Shown here piece by piece: positions 5,125-7,220 of a DNA stretch of 7,220 nt. The DNA comes from Cyanobium sp. NIES-981 (GTDB lineage Bacteria > Cyanobacteriota > Cyanobacteriia > PCC-6307 > Cyanobiaceae): assembly GCA_945907085.1 (NCBI GenBank), contig CAMDSS010000097.1, positions 1 to 7,220 on the forward strand, given 5' to 3'. Within the stretch, counting starts at the first letter, position 1. The number at the start of each line of letters is the position of its first letter. The position numbers were made by a program, and so were the translations under genes. The notes under the pieces were generated by a model, which did not search any database, was not told the origin of the DNA, and worked only from the letters and a program-made list of their open reading frames with translations.

Positions 5125-6378
5125 TCAGGCCAGGCGAGTGTTCCGCTGGCTGAGCAATTCCCATAGCCCTAGGGCTGCCCCAAGGCTGCCCAGCACCACA
5201 AAACTTGGCCATAGGCCCACTTCCAGGCTCATGCCGGCGGCAAGCAGGCCGCTCATGCCTCCGCCGCCGAGGAACGCAATCTGGCCGAGCCCTGCCATGC
5301 GACCCCGCAGAACCTGGGGTGAATGCACCTGGATGATCACGTTGGTGCCTGAGAGCAAGCAGGCCGTACCAGCCCCAATCAGAAAGGCCATGAACAGGCC
5401 CCAAAGGGCGTGGGGGTGCAGACCCAAGCCAACCTGGGCCAATCCGCTGACCAGGGCGCTGGCGCCCAAGAGCAAGCCTGGTTTGCGGCTTAGGGATCCT
5501 GCGCGCCGCTGGAGCCAAACCCCGCCGCAGATACTTCCTGCGGCGATCACGCTGGTAAAAAGCCCGAGGGATTGGGGGCTCGGCCCCAGCAGTTCACTGG
5601 CCATCAAGGGGGCCAGGCCTGGGTGGAAAAAGCCGACAAGACACGCCAGGGCGCAGAAGACCAGCACCCGGCGAAGACCTGGGCCGCATAGGCGCCAAGC
5701 CGCTGCCATCGAGGCCTGCTGGCCCTTTTGGCTGCGCTGTTCGGCGCTGCGGTTGGGGGCCATCAGCCAGAGCAGGGTGGCAATGGGCACCAGATAGCTG
5801 GCCGCATCCAGGGCGAGGGCTGCAAAGGGGCCGGTGGTGGCCAGGAGCAGGCCGCCGACGGGTGGCCCCACCAACTTCGCCACGTTGAAGACCACCGAGA
5901 AGCTGGTGAGGTACGAGCCCAGTTCATCGGGTTTCTCAACCAAGAGGGCGCAGTACTTGTTGCGGGCGGTGAGTTCGTAGGCGCTGGCAATGCCCACCCC
6001 CAGGGTGCTGGCCAGTAGCAACATCGCCTGGATGGCTCCCTGGCTCATCGGAATGGCGATGGCGGCCAGCACAGCCGCCCCAAACAAGCCCCACTGGGCC
6101 CGGATCAGCACCCGCTCGCTGCCAACCTCATCGGTGAGCACCCCAGCCCAGCCGCTGACCACCAGGGTGGGCAGGGTGAGCATGGCGAAGTGCAGGGCCA
6201 GCAGCAGGGGGTTTTGGTTGCCATGCATCAACAGCCAGCCCTTGGCGGTGAGGCCGGCAAAGGAACCCGCCGTGCTGAGGCCCGAGGCCACCAAAAAGGT
6301 GGAGCGCTGCCACCGTCTGAGCCGTTGCAGCGCTGTGGAAAAGATGGGTGGCTGGGGCCTCGGCAGCTGGGGCTTCAA
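5125..6378 (-). CDS. major facilitator superfamily (MFS_3/EntS-like) permease
   Basis: A 417-residue inner-membrane transporter with about 12 hydrophobic segments. MFS signs are the loop 2-3 motif in degenerate form, GVLTDEVGSERVL (residues 79-91), NVAKLVGPPVGGLLL (165-179), LDAASYLVPI (190-199), a basic polar central loop around 208-236, and LRGRMAGLGQIAF (357-369). This pattern is closest to the EntS/MFS_3 type of exporters, which are proton-driven; the substrate cannot be told from the sequence. The gene appears to start at TTG 6378, sharing TTGA with the rimO stop. The N-terminal 25 residues are basic and cytoplasmic, as expected, and the next in-frame ATG is only at residue 51, inside the first membrane pair. 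It is likely co-transcribed with rimO. Conserved neighbours do not suggest a specific cargo. The family call is sure; the exact start is less so. Confidence 0.85.
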   Translation of the reverse strand: MKPQLPRPQPPIFSTALQRLRRWQRSTFLVASGLSTAGSFAGLTAKGWLLMHGNQNPLLLALHFAMLTLPTLVVSGWAGVLTDEVGSERVLIRAQWGLFGAAVLAAIAIPMSQGAIQAMLLLASTLGVGIASAYELTARNKYCALLVEKPDELGSYLTSFSVVFNVAKLVGPPVGGLLLATTGPFAALALDAASYLVPIATLLWLMAPNRSAEQRSQKGQQASMAAAWRLCGPGLRRVLVFCALACLVGFFHPGLAPLMASELLGPSPQSLGLFTSVIAAGSICGGVWLQRRAGSLSRKPGLLLGASALVSGLAQVGLGLHPHALWGLFMAFLIGAGTACLLSGTNVIIQVHSPQVLRGRMAGLGQIAFLGGGGMSGLLAAGMSLEVGLWPSFVVLGSLGAALGLWELLSQRNTRLA

Positions 6379-7220
6379 ACCCCGGTGCGCCGCGCCGCGA
6401 GGGCGCCTTCCACCATCGCCTTGGCTCCCACCACGACTCCCACCAGGTCATAGGTGTTGGCGGCGGTGATGCGCACCGGAACCATGGTTCCGGGGGCAGC
6501 GCAAAGGCCGCCTTCGCCAGGCATCACCCGCACTTCGCCATCCACTTCAGGGGCATAGCGGCTACAGCGGCCCAGCATTTCGCCGGTGCTGGGGTTCTCC
6601 TGCTCGATCAACACGTCCACGATGCGCCCCACCCAGGCGGCGTTGCGCTCCGCGGCAATCGGTTGCTGCAGGGCCATCAGCCGTTCCTTGCGCTCCTGGG
6701 CCACCGCGTGGTCGACTTGATCAGGCAGATCTGCGGCGGCGGTGCCCTCTTCTGGTGAAAAGGTGAAAACCCCCACGTGGTCGAACTGTTGTTCCGCCAC
6801 GAAATCCAGCAGGTGCTCGAAGTGGTCTTCGGTCTCGCCGGGAAAGCCCACGATGAAGGTGGTGCGCAGCACAGCTTCAGGAAGTTGCTCGCGAATCCGT
6901 TTGAGCAGGCCCGCTGTCACGTCGGCTTGCCAGGGGCGGTTCATGGCGCGCAGCACCTCCGGGTGGCTGTGCTGGAGAGGCAGATCGAGGTAGGGAAGCA
7001 CGTTGGGCACCTCCCGATAGGCAGCCAGCACCTCGGGGGTGAGGCCTGTGGGGTAGGCGTAGTGGACCCGAATCCAGGGGATTTCCACCTCCCCTAGGGC
7101 CCGCAGCAGCTCAGCGAGTTGGGGTTTTCCATAGATGTCGAGGCCGTAGTTGGTGGTGATCTGGCTGATCAAAACCAGTTCTTGAACCCCTTGGCTCGCC
7201 AGGGTTTGGGCTTCCGCCAC
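6375..7220 (-). CDS. rimO: ribosomal protein S12 methylthiotransferase RimO (3' part; 5' end outside window)
   Basis: RimO is a radical-SAM enzyme that adds a methylthio group to the conserved Asp of ribosomal protein S12, using two iron-sulfur clusters. The 281 residues present start within the radical-SAM barrel: ELVLISQITTNYG (14-26 of the visible part), IRVHYAYP (50-57), LPYLDLPLQH (75-84), MNRPW, LRTTFIVGFPGETEDHF (118-134) and VGVFTFSPEEGTAA (149-162). These match E. coli RimO closely in order and spacing. The last ~85 residues form the TRAM domain that recognises the substrate, plus a short tail. E. coli has ISQDT where this protein has ISQIT. The N-terminal methylthiotransferase domain and the CxxxCxxC loop are beyond the window, so about 160-180 residues are missing; the GTG at 7218-7220 is not the true start. 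The stop overlaps the start of the MFS gene. Confidence 0.93.
   Translation of the reverse strand: MAEAQTLASQGVQELVLISQITTNYGLDIYGKPQLAELLRALGEVEIPWIRVHYAYPTGLTPEVLAAYREVPNVLPYLDLPLQHSHPEVLRAMNRPWQADVTAGLLKRIREQLPEAVLRTTFIVGFPGETEDHFEHLLDFVAEQQFDHVGVFTFSPEEGTAAADLPDQVDHAVAQERKERLMALQQPIAAERNAAWVGRIVDVLIEQENPSTGEMLGRCSRYAPEVDGEVRVMPGEGGLCAAPGTMVPVRITAANTYDLVGVVVGAKAMVEGALAARRTGV

Noticed and set aside
4912..5166. 84-codon + strand frame beginning in the divergent region and covering petL
   Set aside because: The product is arginine-rich with no recognisable pattern, as expected from high-GC shadow frames, and it overlaps the more credible petL frame and the 3' end of the MFS gene.
4910..5518. 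202-codon minus-strand frame
   Set aside because: It lies largely over the MFS coding sequence in another frame and reads as a proline/arginine-rich shadow.
1..7220. A new defence or mobile system
   Set aside because: No transposase, integrase, nuclease, toxin-antitoxin pair, repeat array or tRNA-linked boundary is visible; genes look like the cyanobacterial core genome.

Overview
The window is a dense, high-GC stretch of bacterial chromosome that most resembles a picocyanobacterium (Synechococcus/Cyanobium type). The main reasons are a PetL-like mini-protein of the cytochrome b6f complex, a DUF4346 protein and a FemAB-like (DUF482) protein of cyanobacterial type, and a RimO tail with the motif ISQITTNYG. 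By eye I found no GCGATCGC (HIP1) octamer, which fits the marine/Cyanobium clade better than most other cyanobacteria. The lineage is an inference; no rRNA or tRNA is present to confirm it. I see no mobile element, CRISPR array or RNA gene.

Layout. Positions 1-1097 (+) hold the 3' part of a 6-pyruvoyl-tetrahydropterin synthase/QueD-family gene, joined by a TTGA stop/start overlap to a stand-alone RibD C-terminal-domain reductase. A small secreted four-cysteine protein of unknown function (1094-1507, -) converges on this pair, and the stop codons overlap. Positions 1592-3181 (+) hold a FemAB/GNAT-like gene broken by a one-base frameshift near 2546-2550, followed by a DUF4346 gene that overlaps its tail. 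A long radical-SAM gene with a B12-binding-like N-terminal region (3185-4864, -) ends 3 bp from the DUF4346 stop. A short divergent region (4865-4975) separates it from a 30-codon petL candidate (4976-5068, +). From 5125 to the window end, the minus strand carries rimO (5' end outside the window) followed by an MFS permease that starts on another TTGA overlap.

How the genes relate. Three elements touch pterin-type chemistry or domains associated with it: the PTPS/QueD enzyme, the adjacent RibD_C reductase, and DUF4346, a domain I recall as being associated with pterin-binding proteins. This is suggestive, but the genes do not form one operon. The rimO-MFS pair looks co-transcribed. petL is the only photosynthesis gene. 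Most of the window is ordinary cyanobacterial core genome. The points most worth checking are the frameshift, the PTPS-reductase pair, the start of the radical-SAM protein and the identity of petL.
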